From assembly GCA_023053685.1 (NCBI GenBank), contig JALIGW010000032.1, positions 5,535,288-5,599,287 of the forward strand: a stretch of 64,000 bases of DNA. The letters run 5' to 3'. The notes beneath the pieces were generated by a model that made no database searches, was not told where the DNA came from, and was given only the letters and a program-made list of their open reading frames with translations. Below are positions 38,580 through 47,720 of this stretch, in pieces (the stretch's first letter is position 1; each line of letters starts with the position of its first letter). This DNA comes from Diadophis punctatus similis (lineage: Eukaryota; Chordata; Lepidosauria; Squamata; Dipsadidae). The position numbers were made by a program, and so were the translations under genes.

Positions 38580-39115
38580 TCACTTGTCTTGAGATCCTAG
38601 AAAGACTGCAGAGCAGAGCAACAAAGACGATTAAAGGCCTGGAGGCTAAAACATACAAAGAATGGTTGCAGGTATTGGGTATGTCTAGTCTAGTGAGAAG
38701 AAGGAGTAGGAGTGACATGATAGCAGTCTTCCAATATTTGAGGCGCTACTACAAAGAAGGGGTGGGGGCAATCTGTTTTCCAAAGCACCTGAAGGCAGAA
38801 CCTTTGAGAGCTGTATGCAAAGAAATTTCATTTTAATGTATGCCGATTAGTGTACATTCAAAGTGACAATAAAGTTAGTCTAAGTCTAAGAAGCAACAGG
38901 TGGAAACTAATCAACGAGAGAAGCAACCTAGAACTAAGGAGAAATTTCCTGACAGTGAGAACAATTAACCAGTGGAACAGCTTGCCTCCAGAAGTTGTGG
39001 GTGCTCCATCACTGGAGGTTTTAAGAAGAGATTGGATAACCATTTGTTTGAAATGATGTAGGGTCTCCTGCTCGAGCAGGAGGTTGGACTAGATGACCTC
39101 CAAGGTGCCTTCCAA
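38580..39115 (+). pseudogene. CR1 ORF2 C-terminus with a nested LINE tail
   Basis: Encodes LERLQSRATKTIKGLEAKTY, SRSDMIAVFQYLRRY, then after the inserted tail RNFLTVRTINQWNSLPPEVV. It closes with GGTTGGACTAGATGACCTCC. Confidence 0.9.
38806..38888 (+). mobile_element. 83-bp Rex1-like tail inserted in CR1
   Basis: ACCTTTGAGAGCTGTATGCA to AAAGTGACAATAAAGTTAGT, ending (TCTAAG)n. It splits the CR1 word GGCAGAAC/AAGAAGCAAC, so it is a severely 5'-truncated insertion. Confidence 0.8.
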
Positions 39116-39462
39116 GTCTGTTTCTCTGTCCTTCTGCCTTCTGTACCCCAATCCGTTGCTGCAATTGTGACTCCCACTTTCCAGCTTACACAAATGACAC
39201 TTCAGTACTACAGGGGCAAAAGACTGTCTCTCACCCACCCACCCGCCATGAGCTAGTTCTCCATACATAAAAGCCAACTTATCTGATGTCTCTAAACAAA
39301 GTTCTCAAGTTGCCGCCCTTTGTGTTGTGTCTTGAAGAACACCTGTCCAGATCTTATCTTCCGAGTCTAACGGTGTTGTGTTGCTCGGAGTGGCTGTCCA
39401 TCTTTGTCTCTCCCCTCGTTGTTCTGCTTCGGGGCTGAGGTGAAGGAGAGGGTCATATCTAC

Positions 39463-39571
39463 CTTTCCGTCAATGAGGGCAGCCTCTGAGAAGCTGCAGA
39501 AGCTTTGCGTATCCCGTGTCCGATGCCTGAAGCGATCATAAATCCACTTCGGAATCAATAGCAGGTCCTTC
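39463..39571 (-). pseudogene. Candidate host exon, unidentified
   Basis: A 109-bp minus-strand segment with a pyrimidine-rich acceptor (TGTGTTTTTTCCGTGATTAG ends before 39571) and a GTAGAT donor after 39463. The phase-1 frame reads KDLLLIPKWIYDRFRHRTRD and continues TQSFCSFSEAALIDGK. It is not a repeat found elsewhere in the window. The product was not recognised. Real exon, relic or chance frame are all possible; pseudogene is used as the cautious type. Confidence 0.3.
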
Positions 39572-39922
39572 CTAATCACGGAAAAAACACAGAGGATTGG
39601 AAAAGAAATGTGAAGAACACGGAGCCCGTTTTAAAAGAAAAGGGCGAGGAAAAGAGAGAGTCTTGTAAATTCTCTGGAATGGCTTTTACTTATTGAAGAA
39701 TACCAGGGGTGAATTTCCGCAGGGGTGAAATCCAGCAGGTTCTGACAGGTTCTGGAGAACCGGTAGTGGAAAGTTTGAGTAGTTCGGAGAACCGGCAAAT
39801 ACCACCTCTGGCTGGCCCCAGAGTGGGGAGGGAATGGGGATTTTGTTTGTTTGTTTGTTTGTTTGTTTTATTTGTCAAGCATATATGATTAAAGCAAAAT
39901 ATAAACAGTAAAATTATGATTG

Positions 39923-39959
<37 letters not shown>

Positions 39960-39992
39960 CATTTTTTTTGCTGATAAATTAAAATAAAGGGA

Positions 39993-40039
39993 GACTATTA
40001 TAGATCTATTTCGAGCTATTTTGCTCTCATCAGATAGCC
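39993..40039 (-). ncRNA. Hammerhead ribozyme, canonical type I
   Basis: All parts are present, read on the minus strand. Stem I 5' strand GGCTAT (40039-40034); core CTGATGA (40033-40027); stem II GAGC/GCTC with loop AAAATA (40026-40013); GAAA (40012-40009); stem III ATAG/CTAT starting at the last A of GAAA; then H17 = A at 39999 with predicted cleavage between 39999 and 39998; stem I 3' strand ATAGTC (39998-39993). Stem I pairs over 6 bp with one G-U. The invariant CUGANGA, GAA and the A15.1-U16.1 pair are intact. The cleavage triplet is AUA, allowed under the NUH rule though less common than GUC. Confidence 0.8.
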
Positions 40040-40044
40040 ATACT

Positions 40045-40110
40045 CGTAGTGGGATTTGAACCTGGGCAGTCTGCTTATAAGGCAGAAGTGTTAACCTCTA
40101 GGCCAGGTTC
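40045..40110 (-). ncRNA. tRNA-like sequence with pol III boxes
   Basis: A box TGGCCTAGAGG (40105-40095), B box GGTTCAAATCC (40062-40052), 32 nt apart. A perfect anticodon arm TCTGC-CTTATAA-GCAGA (40086-40070) presents TAT, as in an Ile tRNA. The acceptor arms do not pair and the T stem is partly broken, so it is a tRNA-derived promoter rather than a working tRNA gene. Confidence 0.7.
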
Positions 40111-40458
40111 TCTTCCCTATCAGCTCTTCACCAGGAAAGGGTTATATATGTTTTTTCTGTTGAGTATATATATATACAATAGTACAAGCATGAATAAGAG
40201 TATAAGAGGTATGAATATATGGGTAAATTAGGACAGGAATGGTAGGCACAATTGTGCGCTTATGCACGCCCCTTACCGACCTCTTAGGAATGGCGTGAGG
40301 TCGATTGTAGAACATCCTTCCCCCAGGAGTGGGGAGGGAATGGATTTTGCAGTATTCTTCCCCTGCCACGCCCACCAAGCCATGGCCACCAAGCCACACC
40401 ACGCCCACCAAGCCACGCCCACAGAACCGGTAGTAAAATTTTTTGGATTTCACCACTG

Positions 40459-41221
40459 GTGAATGGGCAACGACACCAGCTCTGTTCTACTGCTTTTATT
40501 GACTGGACTTTGGATGCTTGGGAAGGGAACTGGACAGAGTTACGTGTGTGTGTGTGTGTGCATATGTATATCTAGTAGGGGTGCGATGGCTCAGCGGTGA
40601 AAGATGCTGAGCTTGTCAGCTGGAAAGCCTGGCTGCAGCGGTCCTAAGGTAAGCGGGTGCAGGGCGCATGGGGCAGCTCCACCCCACACCCCTGCCCTAG
40701 CTTGATTTTTACGCCTGCACCTCTGTGGACACAGAAGGCTGGATGTCAGAGTGCGCACAGTGTGACTATTTTGAGACAACCCAGGAGCAAAATACAGCAA
40801 ACAGAGGTTTGTCTTTCAAATAGTGGTTTATCTACAAGGAATATATACATACACGTAGTAGGCAAAGTCAGGCAATCAATCATCAACTATAGCACGGAAG
40901 CACACACGGAGAGAGAGATGTCCTTACAGGGCCTCTCTTATATATACACAGCCTCTTAAAGTGATAAGTTACATAACCCTGCTGACTCATTCTCAATGCA
41001 TCATCATTTCAGTATTACAGCATTACAGCAGCTGGTCAGCTATTAAATCATCATTACCCTGACACTGGAATGGACGGCCAGTCCTTTAATCAATATGAGA
41101 GCTGGCTTATCTTCTTCTTAAGGTCTAAGGAGAGCTCTCATTAGTTGGTGACCAACTGTCCCAGTTAGGAGGCGGGATCAAGCGGGGAATTAGCCTAGGT
41201 TCGCTACATAAACACAAGAGC
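40459..41221. other. Spacer with a weak SINE head
   Basis: GGGGTGCGATGGCTCAGCGG and GATGCTGAGCTTGTCAGCTG at 40578-40632 resemble a tRNA-derived SINE head without its B box. (GT)n at about 40543-40560. Otherwise nothing recognised. Confidence 0.4.
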
Positions 41222-41545
41222 AAGTCCCAAAGATGCTTTTTCAGGAGGCAACTGGACTTTTCTTGTTCTTTCTTTGAAGACGTTTCGCTTCACATGCAAG
41301 AAGCTTCTTGGAAGCACCTCCAAGTGGCCTCAACAACTCTCTAAAAAGGATGCAAATGACCAGCTGTTTGCAAGGAGTATAAATCCTTCCATTCCCTACC
41401 ATTCAGTCGGAGCTGAAGAAGCTTCTTGGATGAGAAGCGAAACGTCTTCAAAGAAAAAACAAGAAAAGTCCAGTTGCCTCTTGAAAAAAAGCACCTTTGG
41501 GACAACCATGACCTGGATGACTGAGAATCTCCATAGACAAGGGGG
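41222..41545. mobile_element. Inverted pair of the second PLE-like tail
   Basis: A minus-oriented copy (41222-41315) and a plus-oriented copy (41405-41545) face each other across about 90 bp. The plus copy carries GAAGAAGCTTCTTGGATGAG, GAAGCGAAACGTCTTC, GTCCAGTTGCC and ACTGAGAATCTCCATAGAC. Confidence 0.7.
41413..41449 (+). ncRNA. Hammerhead-like fold, second PLE-like family
   Basis: CTGAAGA (41413-41419), one extra A, stem II GCTTCT/AGAAGC (perfect 6 bp) with loop TGGATG, GAAA (41439-41442), CGTC (41443-41446), then TTC. Stem I is weak in this copy. The geometry is identical to the CACTGATGATG tails although the stem II sequence differs. Confidence 0.4.
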
Positions 41546-41657
41546 CAAGGGCTGACCCTCCCAAATACTCCTGAACCTTATCTGGACTTTCCCAGGTGAA
41601 AGCTGTCGGTCTAGGGGAGATTCCTGTATTATAGGCAGAGAACAATGAAGTAGCTTG

Positions 41658-42210
41658 CAGTGGTGGGTTCCTACCAGTGCGGTCCACTCTATAGCACTGG
41701 TAGCGGCCCGCTGGTGATGTCACAGTACCAGTGCGGTTGGTTGCCAGTGCCTGGGCGCCGCCATTTTTTTTTTAAAAAAATAATTTTTAAAAAAATTTTC
41801 TTCTGTGCATGCCCAGAAGCCGAGCTTCCGGCACTGCGCATGGGCTGCCTTCCTACCCCACAGTGAGTCCAAGCAGGGGAGGATGGCTGAGGGAGCGTGT
41901 GAGACGCTGAAAGAACGGGCGGCAGGAGCTATCTCCATTCCCCTCCCTTCAGCAGTCCGAGAAGCCACGAATGCGCGGTGATGATCCCAGGCATTTTTGC
42001 ACGTTCGAGGCTTCTCGAGCTGCTGAGGGGAGGGGGAACAGGCGGCAGGACCTATCTCAGTTCCCCTCCCTTCAGCAGTCTGAGAAGCCACGCCCACCCG
42101 GTCACATGGCCAGCAAGCCACACCCACCCAGTCACATGGCTGGCAAGCCACACCCACAAAATAAGCCACACCCACAGAGTGGTAGTAAAAAAATTAGGAA
42201 CCCACCCCTG
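41658..42210. mobile_element. hAT MITE, CAGTGGTGGG family, 553 bp
   Basis: Ends CAGTGGTGGGTTCCTACC and AGGAACCCACCCCTG. Flanks AGTAGCTTG/AGTAGCTG are a target duplication with one extra base. Inside, TGGCnAGCCACACCCACC-type motifs repeat near the right end. Confidence 0.85.
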
Positions 42211-42676
42211 AGTAGCTGATTTGCATACGTTTCTCTGGTTGTTTGCGCCTGACACTTCCTTCCTTCTTGAGAATCCAAAACCTTGAGTTTGCTTTTGTTT
42301 TTCTGCCCTCTTCATATAAGTTTTTGAAATCATGCTTCAGTTTCTAAATAGCTATGTCACTCCAAGATTTGAGCTGGTGCAAGTTAAGCCAAAACTTTGC
42401 AACACACCTTAGCCCCCCCCCCTGCAAATTGCTGGTTGTGCAGTTACAGAAGAGCTGAGTTGATTTGATCTTGCAAGCTTAGGCCTTAATAGTTATTAAA
42501 GCTCTCCAGAAACTCACAGCTACTAGATCAAAGTGGCTTACAAGAATACCTCAAGTACTTTGCACATTAATTAAGATAAATGTGACATACCAGCTGCCAA
42601 ATAGCTCAGATCTGAAATTCTTGCAGCACACTTTAGAGGAGACGGCAAGCTCAGAGTTTGCAAGCATAGCAGAATA
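42211..42676. other. Sequence upstream of the L2 frame
   Basis: It could include the 5' UTR of the L2 element, but the second L2 copy is truncated before this point, so the 5' boundary cannot be set from this window. Confidence 0.4.
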
Positions 42677-45600
42677 ATGAAGATTGGGTCTCTACCCCCC
42701 TCTGCTGAGTGTGTAAACAGAAGCGGAGGGGGGTTCCAGTCCTCCCCCAGGCTCAGTATGACTGGGATGCATGGCCTGCTGGGAGAGAGGGGGACCAGTG
42801 GGGGAGAGGAGGGGATCTCTGGTGTGAGGGGGGACGGGAGTATTAAGGTCATAACAGGGAGAGGTAGGTATGGCGGGAGCAGGGGGGTAGGCCGCTCTCG
42901 GGGAACGAGAATTCGCTATCTTCAAGCGATTCCTTGTTCTGGCCCCTCTGGTTTGGTTCCATCTAGCTCAGCCCGAGTACCTGGTAACCAGGGATGTCAG
43001 GGCCCTGGGCTCAAGCTGCTGCTGTTGAATGCCAGGTCGATTACTAACAAGGCCCCCCTTGTACGGGATTTAATCCTGGAAGAGGGGGCGGACCTGGCAT
43101 GTATTACTGAGACCTGGCTAGGCCAGGAGGGGGGGGTTCCCCTCTCCGAGATGTGCCCGGACGGGTTCTCAGTTCAGCATCAGCCGCGACCCCAGGGAAG
43201 GGGTGGAGGAGTGGCAATTATAGCTCGCCAGAACCTAAATCCTCGAAGGAGCCCTGCCCCGGAGATTGTTGGGTGTGAGACGCTCCTTCTGAAGCTGGAC
43301 TTAGGGGTTCAGGTGGGCCTTCTGCTAACGTACTTGCCTCCTAGCTGCGTTGCAAAGGCCCTGCCTGTTCTGCTCGAGGCGGTAGCAGGGCTGGCGATTG
43401 AGTTCCCCAGGTTGATGGTGCTGGGGGACTTCAACCTGCCATCGCCCGGTGAAACCTCAGAGGCAGTCCAGGAGTTCATGGCTTCCATGACAACCATGGA
43501 CCTGACCCAAGTAGTTCAGGGTCCGACTCATGAGGGAGGTCACACGCTTGACCTTGTGTTTCTCTCGGGGCAGTGGAGAGATGATCTGAGGCTGAGGGGT
43601 TTAGTCACAGTACCCTTGTCGTGGTCAGATCATTTCCTTCTGAGGTTGGATTTCATGGCGCCACTCCTCCACCGCAAGGAGGCGGGACCGATTAAGTGGT
43701 TCCGCCCCAGGCGCCTAATGGAATCCGAAGGATTTCAGAGGGAACTTGGGGAAATACCGGACTCCCTGGTACACGATTCATCTGAGGCTCTAGTGACTGC
43801 CTGGAATCAGGCGGCAACAGGGGCTTTAGATCGGATTGCGCCTTTGCGGCCTCTCCGTGGCAGCGGATCCCGGAGGGCTCCTTGGTTTACTGAGGAGCTC
43901 CGGGAGATGAAGCGCCTAAAGAGACGCCTAGAGCGACGATGGAGAGCCAGTAAAGCTGAGTCTGACCGGACACTTTTAAGAACTTGCATTAAGTCTTACT
44001 TAGTGGCGATACGGGCGGCAAAATGTGCGCATTTTTCCGCCCTTATTGCGTCCGCCGACTCCCGCCCAGCCGCCCTGTTTAGGGTGACGCGCTCCCTCCT
44101 CGCAAAGGGGGGGGGCGAAGAACCCTTGCAGGGTAGAGCTGAGGAATTTTCCCAGTTCCTGGCGGATAAAATCACTCAGATTCGGACAGACCTGGACTCC
44201 ATTTGGACAGGGCAGGCCGAGATGACAGGGGCGAGTCTTAGTCCTGTTATTTGGGAGGAGTTTGAGCCTATCACTCCTGAGGATGTGGACAAGGCCATAG
44301 GAGCGATGAGCGCCTCCACTTGTTTATTGGACCCGTGTCCCTCCTGGCTGGTTTCGGCCAGCAGGGAGGTGACACGCGGCTGGCTCCAGGCTGTTGTGAT
44401 CGCATCTTTGAGAGAGGGGTCCGTCCCGCAGCCCTTAAAAGCTGCGGTGGTGAGGCCCCTCCTCAAGAAGCCTTCCCTGGACCCAGCGGATTTAAAGAAC
44501 TTCCGTGCAGTCTCCAACTTACCCTTCTTGGGTAAAGTTGTAGAGAAAGTGGTGTCGCTCCAACTCCTGCGGCTATTGGAGGATACTGATTATCTGGATC
44601 CCTTTCAATCGGGTTTCAGGCGCGGCTACAGTACGGAGACTGCTTTGGTCGCACTGATGGATGATCTCTGGCGAGCACGGGATGGGGGTCATTCCTCCAT
44701 CCTGGTGTTACTTGACCTCTCAGCGGCTTTCGATACCATCGACCATGGTATCCTTCTGCGTCGTCTTGGGGAGGTGGGAGTGGGAGGCACTGTTTTACGG
44801 TGGTTCTCCTCCTACCTCTCTGACAGGACGCAGTCGGTGTTGACAGGAGGGCAGAGGTCGGCCCCTAGGCCCCTGGTTTGCGGGGTTCCACAGGGTTCGG
44901 TCCTCTCGCCCATCCTGTTTAACATTTACATGAAACCGCTGGGTGAGATCATCCGACGACACGGGGTGAGGTATCAGCAGTATGCTGACGATACCCAGTT
45001 GTACATCTCCACCCCGTGTCAGTTCAGTGAAGCAGTTGATGTAATGTGCCGCTGCCTGGACGATGTGAGGGTCTGGATGGGAGTGAACAGACTCAGGCTC
45101 AACCCAGACAAGACTGAGTGGCTCTGGATTTTGCCTCCCAAGGATTATGTCGACTGTCCCTCCCTGGTTCTCGGGGGAGAAAAATTGACTCCCTCGGAAC
45201 AGGTCCGCAATTTGGGTGTCCTCCTAGATCCACAGCTAAAATTGGAGCAACATCTTTCAGCTGTGGCTAGGGGGACCTTTGCACAGATTCGTCTTGTGCA
45301 CCAATTGCGACCTTACTTGGAGAGGGAGGCTTTGCTCACAGTCACTCATGCCCTTGTCACCTCACGGCTAGACTACTGTAACGCGCTCTACATGGGGCTA
45401 CCCTCAAAGAGCATCCGGAGACTCCAACTGGTACAGAATGCAGCTGCGCGAGCTGTAGTGGGTGTACCGAGATACACCCACGTAACACCTATTCTTCGCC
45501 AGCTGCATTGGCTGCCAATTAGTCTCCGGTCGCAATTTAAGGTGTTGGTCGTTACCTTTAAAGCCCTACATGGCTCAGGGCCAGGTTACCTTCGGGACCG

Positions 45601-45823
45601 CATCCTACCACATACCTCCCTACGACCGGTTAGGTCCCATAGAGAGGGCCTCCTCCGGGTCCCATCGGCCAAACAATGTCGGTTGGCGGGGCCACGGGGG
45701 AGGGCCTTCTCTGTGGGAGCCCCGTCCCTCTGGAACCAACTCCCACCAGAGATCCGGACTATCCCCACCCTGCTGGCCTTCCGTAAAGCCATAAAAACTT
45801 GGCTCTTCCGGCAGGCGGGGTGA
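42677..45823 (+). CDS. L2-clade LINE ORF2: AP endonuclease and reverse transcriptase
   Basis: An uninterrupted 1048-codon frame starting at ATG 42677. The endonuclease spans about residues 112-325: LLNARS (N118), ITETWLG (E145), RGGGVAI, VLGDFNLP (D251), GGHTLDLVF and SWSDHFLL (D318, H319). The reverse transcriptase spans about 595-860: LKNFRAVSNLPFLGKVVEKV, DPFQSGFRRGYSTETAL, LLDLSAAFDTIDHG (D680), CGVPQGSVLSPILFN and YADD (769-772), LNPDKTEWLWI. The C-terminal part holds TSRLDYCNALYMGLPSKS and LQLVQNAAARAV, typical of L2/CR1-superfamily elements. The product would nick DNA and reverse-transcribe its own RNA at the nick. All catalytic residues I can check are present. The true start is uncertain: homology to the second copy begins near residue 82, and residues 1-80 are low-complexity. 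No ORF1 partner was seen upstream. Confidence 0.9.
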   Translation: MKIGSLPPSAECVNRSGGGFQSSPRLSMTGMHGLLGERGTSGGEEGISGVRGDGSIKVITGRGRYGGSRGVGRSRGTRIRYLQAIPCSGPSGLVPSSSARVPGNQGCQGPGLKLLLLNARSITNKAPLVRDLILEEGADLACITETWLGQEGGVPLSEMCPDGFSVQHQPRPQGRGGGVAIIARQNLNPRRSPAPEIVGCETLLLKLDLGVQVGLLLTYLPPSCVAKALPVLLEAVAGLAIEFPRLMVLGDFNLPSPGETSEAVQEFMASMTTMDLTQVVQGPTHEGGHTLDLVFLSGQWRDDLRLRGLVTVPLSWSDHFLLRLDFMAPLLHRKEAGPIKWFRPRRLMESEGFQRELGEIPDSLVHDSSEALVTAWNQAATGALDRIAPLRPLRGSGSRRAPWFTEELREMKRLKRRLERRWRASKAESDRTLLRTCIKSYLVAIRAAKCAHFSALIASADSRPAALFRVTRSLLAKGGGEEPLQGRAEEFSQFLADKITQIRTDLDSIWTGQAEMTGASLSPVIWEEFEPITPEDVDKAIGAMSASTCLLDPCPSWLVSASREVTRGWLQAVVIASLREGSVPQPLKAAVVRPLLKKPSLDPADLKNFRAVSNLPFLGKVVEKVVSLQLLRLLEDTDYLDPFQSGFRRGYSTETALVALMDDLWRARDGGHSSILVLLDLSAAFDTIDHGILLRRLGEVGVGGTVLRWFSSYLSDRTQSVLTGGQRSAPRPLVCGVPQGSVLSPILFNIYMKPLGEIIRRHGVRYQQYADDTQLYISTPCQFSEAVDVMCRCLDDVRVWMGVNRLRLNPDKTEWLWILPPKDYVDCPSLVLGGEKLTPSEQVRNLGVLLDPQLKLEQHLSAVARGTFAQIRLVHQLRPYLEREALLTVTHALVTSRLDYCNALYMGLPSKSIRRLQLVQNAAARAVVGVPRYTHVTPILRQLHWLPISLRSQFKVLVVTFKALHGSGPGYLRDRILPHTSLRPVRSHREGLLRVPSAKQCRLAGPRGRAFSVGAPSLWNQLPPEIRTIPTLLAFRKAIKTWLFRQAG

Positions 45824-46015
45824 ATAGGAAGATCAGATTCCCCCCTTGAATGTTGTTTTTATAATTGTTTTAACTATGCCTTTTAATTTTAAATTATGAT
45901 AATTGTTTTTATTGTACGCTTCTTATTCTGTTGTACGCCGCCCTGAGTCCCACGGGATTGGGCGGCCTATAAGAACGTCTATTAAATTAAATTAAATTAA
46001 ATTTAATTCAACTGT
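45824..46015 (+). mobile_element. L2 3' UTR and (ATTAA)n tail
   Basis: CGCCGCCCTGAGTCCCACGG, then GGGCGGCCTATAAGAAC, ending in (ATTAA)n at 45981-46013. The same terminus is seen at 7478 (minus), 47045 and 51890. Confidence 0.9.
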
Positions 46016-46439
46016 TAAGCCTTAAGGCCTCACAATATACATCTACATGTTTTGGTGGTGAGAATATATTTAAGAAATTGATTTGAATGAATTAAGATAT
46101 TAAAATATTTACCCTGAGTTTCATTACCATACTTTAGCTGCGTCAGACGGTGAGCTTCGGAACTCAGGGGACCTGACAGCCGAGTTCCACATTCATCCCA
46201 AAGTCACTTTTTTTTCTTCATGGTATAAAGTATCACTTAATCTAAGGGCTGCTGAAATGCATAGTTTCTTCCCTCATCCATACTCCTTGGAATTCTGGGG
46301 TGGAAATTTTGATGACAAATCTTTTTCAATGGATTCAGATGATGTTTCTTATTCTATATCTACAATTGACATCAGAAGATCTTGAAAATTGATATTGGAC
46401 AGCTGTACAAATGTAGGAGCAGTCACTAAAAGGAAGGAA
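46016..46439. other. Unannotated spacer
   Basis: A/T-rich. No supportable gene or repeat was seen. Confidence 0.4.
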
Positions 46440-46830
46440 AGCCAGCTAAGCAATTTTGGGCCAGTCACCAGGAGATGGGGAATTCTAGTCCCACCTTAGA
46501 CATGAAAGCCGGCTGGGTGACTTTGAGCCAATCACAAGGAGACAGTGAGTTCTAGTCCCGCCTTAGGCATGAAAGCCAGCTGGGTGACTTTGGGCCAATC
46601 ACCTGAGGATGGTGAGTTTTAATTTAATTTAATTTAATAGATTCTAGTTCTGCCTTAGACACAAAAGCCAGCTGGGTGACTTTGGGCCAATCACCTGAGG
46701 ATGGTGAGTTTTAATTTAATTTAATTTAATAGATTCTAGTTCTGCCTTAGACACAAAAGGCAGCTGGGTGACTTTGGGCCAATCTCTCTCAGCCCAACTC
46801 ACCTCACAGGGTTGTTGTTGTTGTTGTGGG
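46440..46830 (+). repeat. Tandemly repeated SINE segment
   Basis: Units begin GCCAGCTGGGTGACTTTGGG and run to CTTAGACACAAAA. Two units of about 67 bp (46442, 46508) are followed by two of 92 bp (46575, 46667) that share the same inserted (TTTAA)n stretch, then a last head at 46759 that continues into TCTCAGCCCAACTCACCTCA and (TTG)n, the usual SINE text. Confidence 0.8.
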
Positions 46831-46879
46831 GAGAAGAGGAGGAGGAAAATGTGTTGGATATATTCGCCTCTTTCATTTA

Positions 46880-46965
46880 ACAGAACAGAAGGGACCTTGG
46901 AGGTCTTCTAGTCCACACTTGGAATACTGCATCCAATTTTGGTCAACTGCCAATTCCTGCATTAT
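46880..46965. mobile_element. Chimeric CR1 scrap
   Basis: A minus-strand 3' end (AGAAGGGACCTTGGAGGTCT) is fused to plus-strand CR1 text (CACACTTGGAATACTGCATC), as expected for a 5'-inverted insertion. Confidence 0.65.
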
Positions 46966-47044
46966 CCTCTCCCGCAGGAGGACTCTTGAACTTTGATCAG
47001 GTCAGTTATTTTAATATGGCTCCTTTTAAAAATTGTTTATTTTT

Positions 47045-47140
47045 ATGTGTTTCTATATCTGCTGTGAGCCGCCCAGAGTCCCCCGGGAGTTGGGCGGCAT
47101 AGAAATTTTAATAAATAAATAAATAAATAAATAAATAAAA
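47045..47140 (+). mobile_element. L2 3'-end fragment with (AAAT)n
   Basis: GTGAGCCGCCCAGAGTCCCC, GTTGGGCGGCATAGAAATTT, then (AAAT)n. Confidence 0.85.
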
Positions 47141-47334
47141 TCAGAATACATTTCAGCCTTTGGAGCTCCTGTCCTGCATGTTTCTTTCTAAGGTTCCCTT
47201 CTTTGCCCGGGATCTCAAAGACAGAATGGATAACACTCCAAGAACCCAGAGGGATCTCTTAAAGACCGACAGGCTGCAAAGAGTCACTTTTTCAAACTCC
47301 ACCAATGACACTATGGGTTTTGCATCCAGAGAAT

Positions 47335-47720
47335 ACAGAAGGGACCTTGGAGGTCTTCTAGTCCAACCCCCTGCTCAGGCAGGAGACCCTATACCATTTC
47401 AAACAAATGGTTGTCCAATCTCTTCTTGAAAACTTCAAGTGTTGGAGCATTCACAACTTCTGGAGGCAAGCTGTCCCACTGGTTAATTGTCCTCACTGTT
47501 ATGAAGTTTCTCTTTAGTTCCAGGTTGCTTCTCTCCTTCATTAATTTCCATCCGTTGCTTCTTGTCCTGCCTTCTGGTGCTTTGGAGAATAGATTGACAC
47601 CCCCCCTTTTCTGTGGCAGCCCCTCAAATATTGGAAGATTGCTATCATGTAGTCCTTCTTTTCCCCAAACTGGACACACCCAATTCCTGCAACCGTTCTT
47701 CATATGTTTTTGGTTTTTTT
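47335..47720 (-). pseudogene. CR1 ORF2 C-terminal fragment
   Basis: The minus frame reads KKRGGVNLFSKAPEGRTRSN, NFITVRTINQWDSLPPEVV and TLEVFKKRLDNHLFEMV. The 3' end is at 47335. Confidence 0.88.

Larger units (their letters stand above)
39958..40137 (-). mobile_element. SINE-like unit: tRNA-like head plus hammerhead
   Basis: This segment is absent from the other two copies of the host LINE 3' UTR, so it looks like an insertion. In minus-strand order: a leader (CCTGGTGAAGAGC), a tRNA-like region with A and B boxes, a hammerhead ribozyme, an A/T-rich stretch, and GCAAAAAAAATG. It is flanked by the (AC)n tract on the 3' side. No clear target duplication was found. Confidence 0.6.
39846..40320 (-). 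mobile_element. LINE 3' end (CTAAGAGGTC family) with duplicated target
   Basis: The minus strand carries CTAAGAGGTCGGTAAGGGGC, CGTGCATAAGCGCAC, and at the far end GCTTGACAAATAAAACAAAC with a (CAAA)n tail, as in the copies at 6783 and 55010. The flanks 39817-39845 and 40321-40349 are near copies of each other (GTGGGGAGGGAATGG, ATTTTG), a target duplication of about 29 bp with two small indels. It hosts the tRNA-like/hammerhead unit. Confidence 0.75.
39720..40458. mobile_element. MITE hosting a LINE insertion
   Basis: The outer parts are CAGGGGTGAAATCCAGCAGG (left) and TTTGGATTTCACCACTG (right), inverted relatives of the GGTGAAATCC type. CCACGCCCACCAAGCCA is repeated near the right end. The LINE at 39846-40320 interrupts it. 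Confidence 0.65.

Noticed and set aside
40045..40110. Functional tRNA-Ile gene
   Set aside because: The anticodon arm is perfect but the acceptor arms do not pair and the T stem is broken. It is kept as a tRNA-derived promoter.
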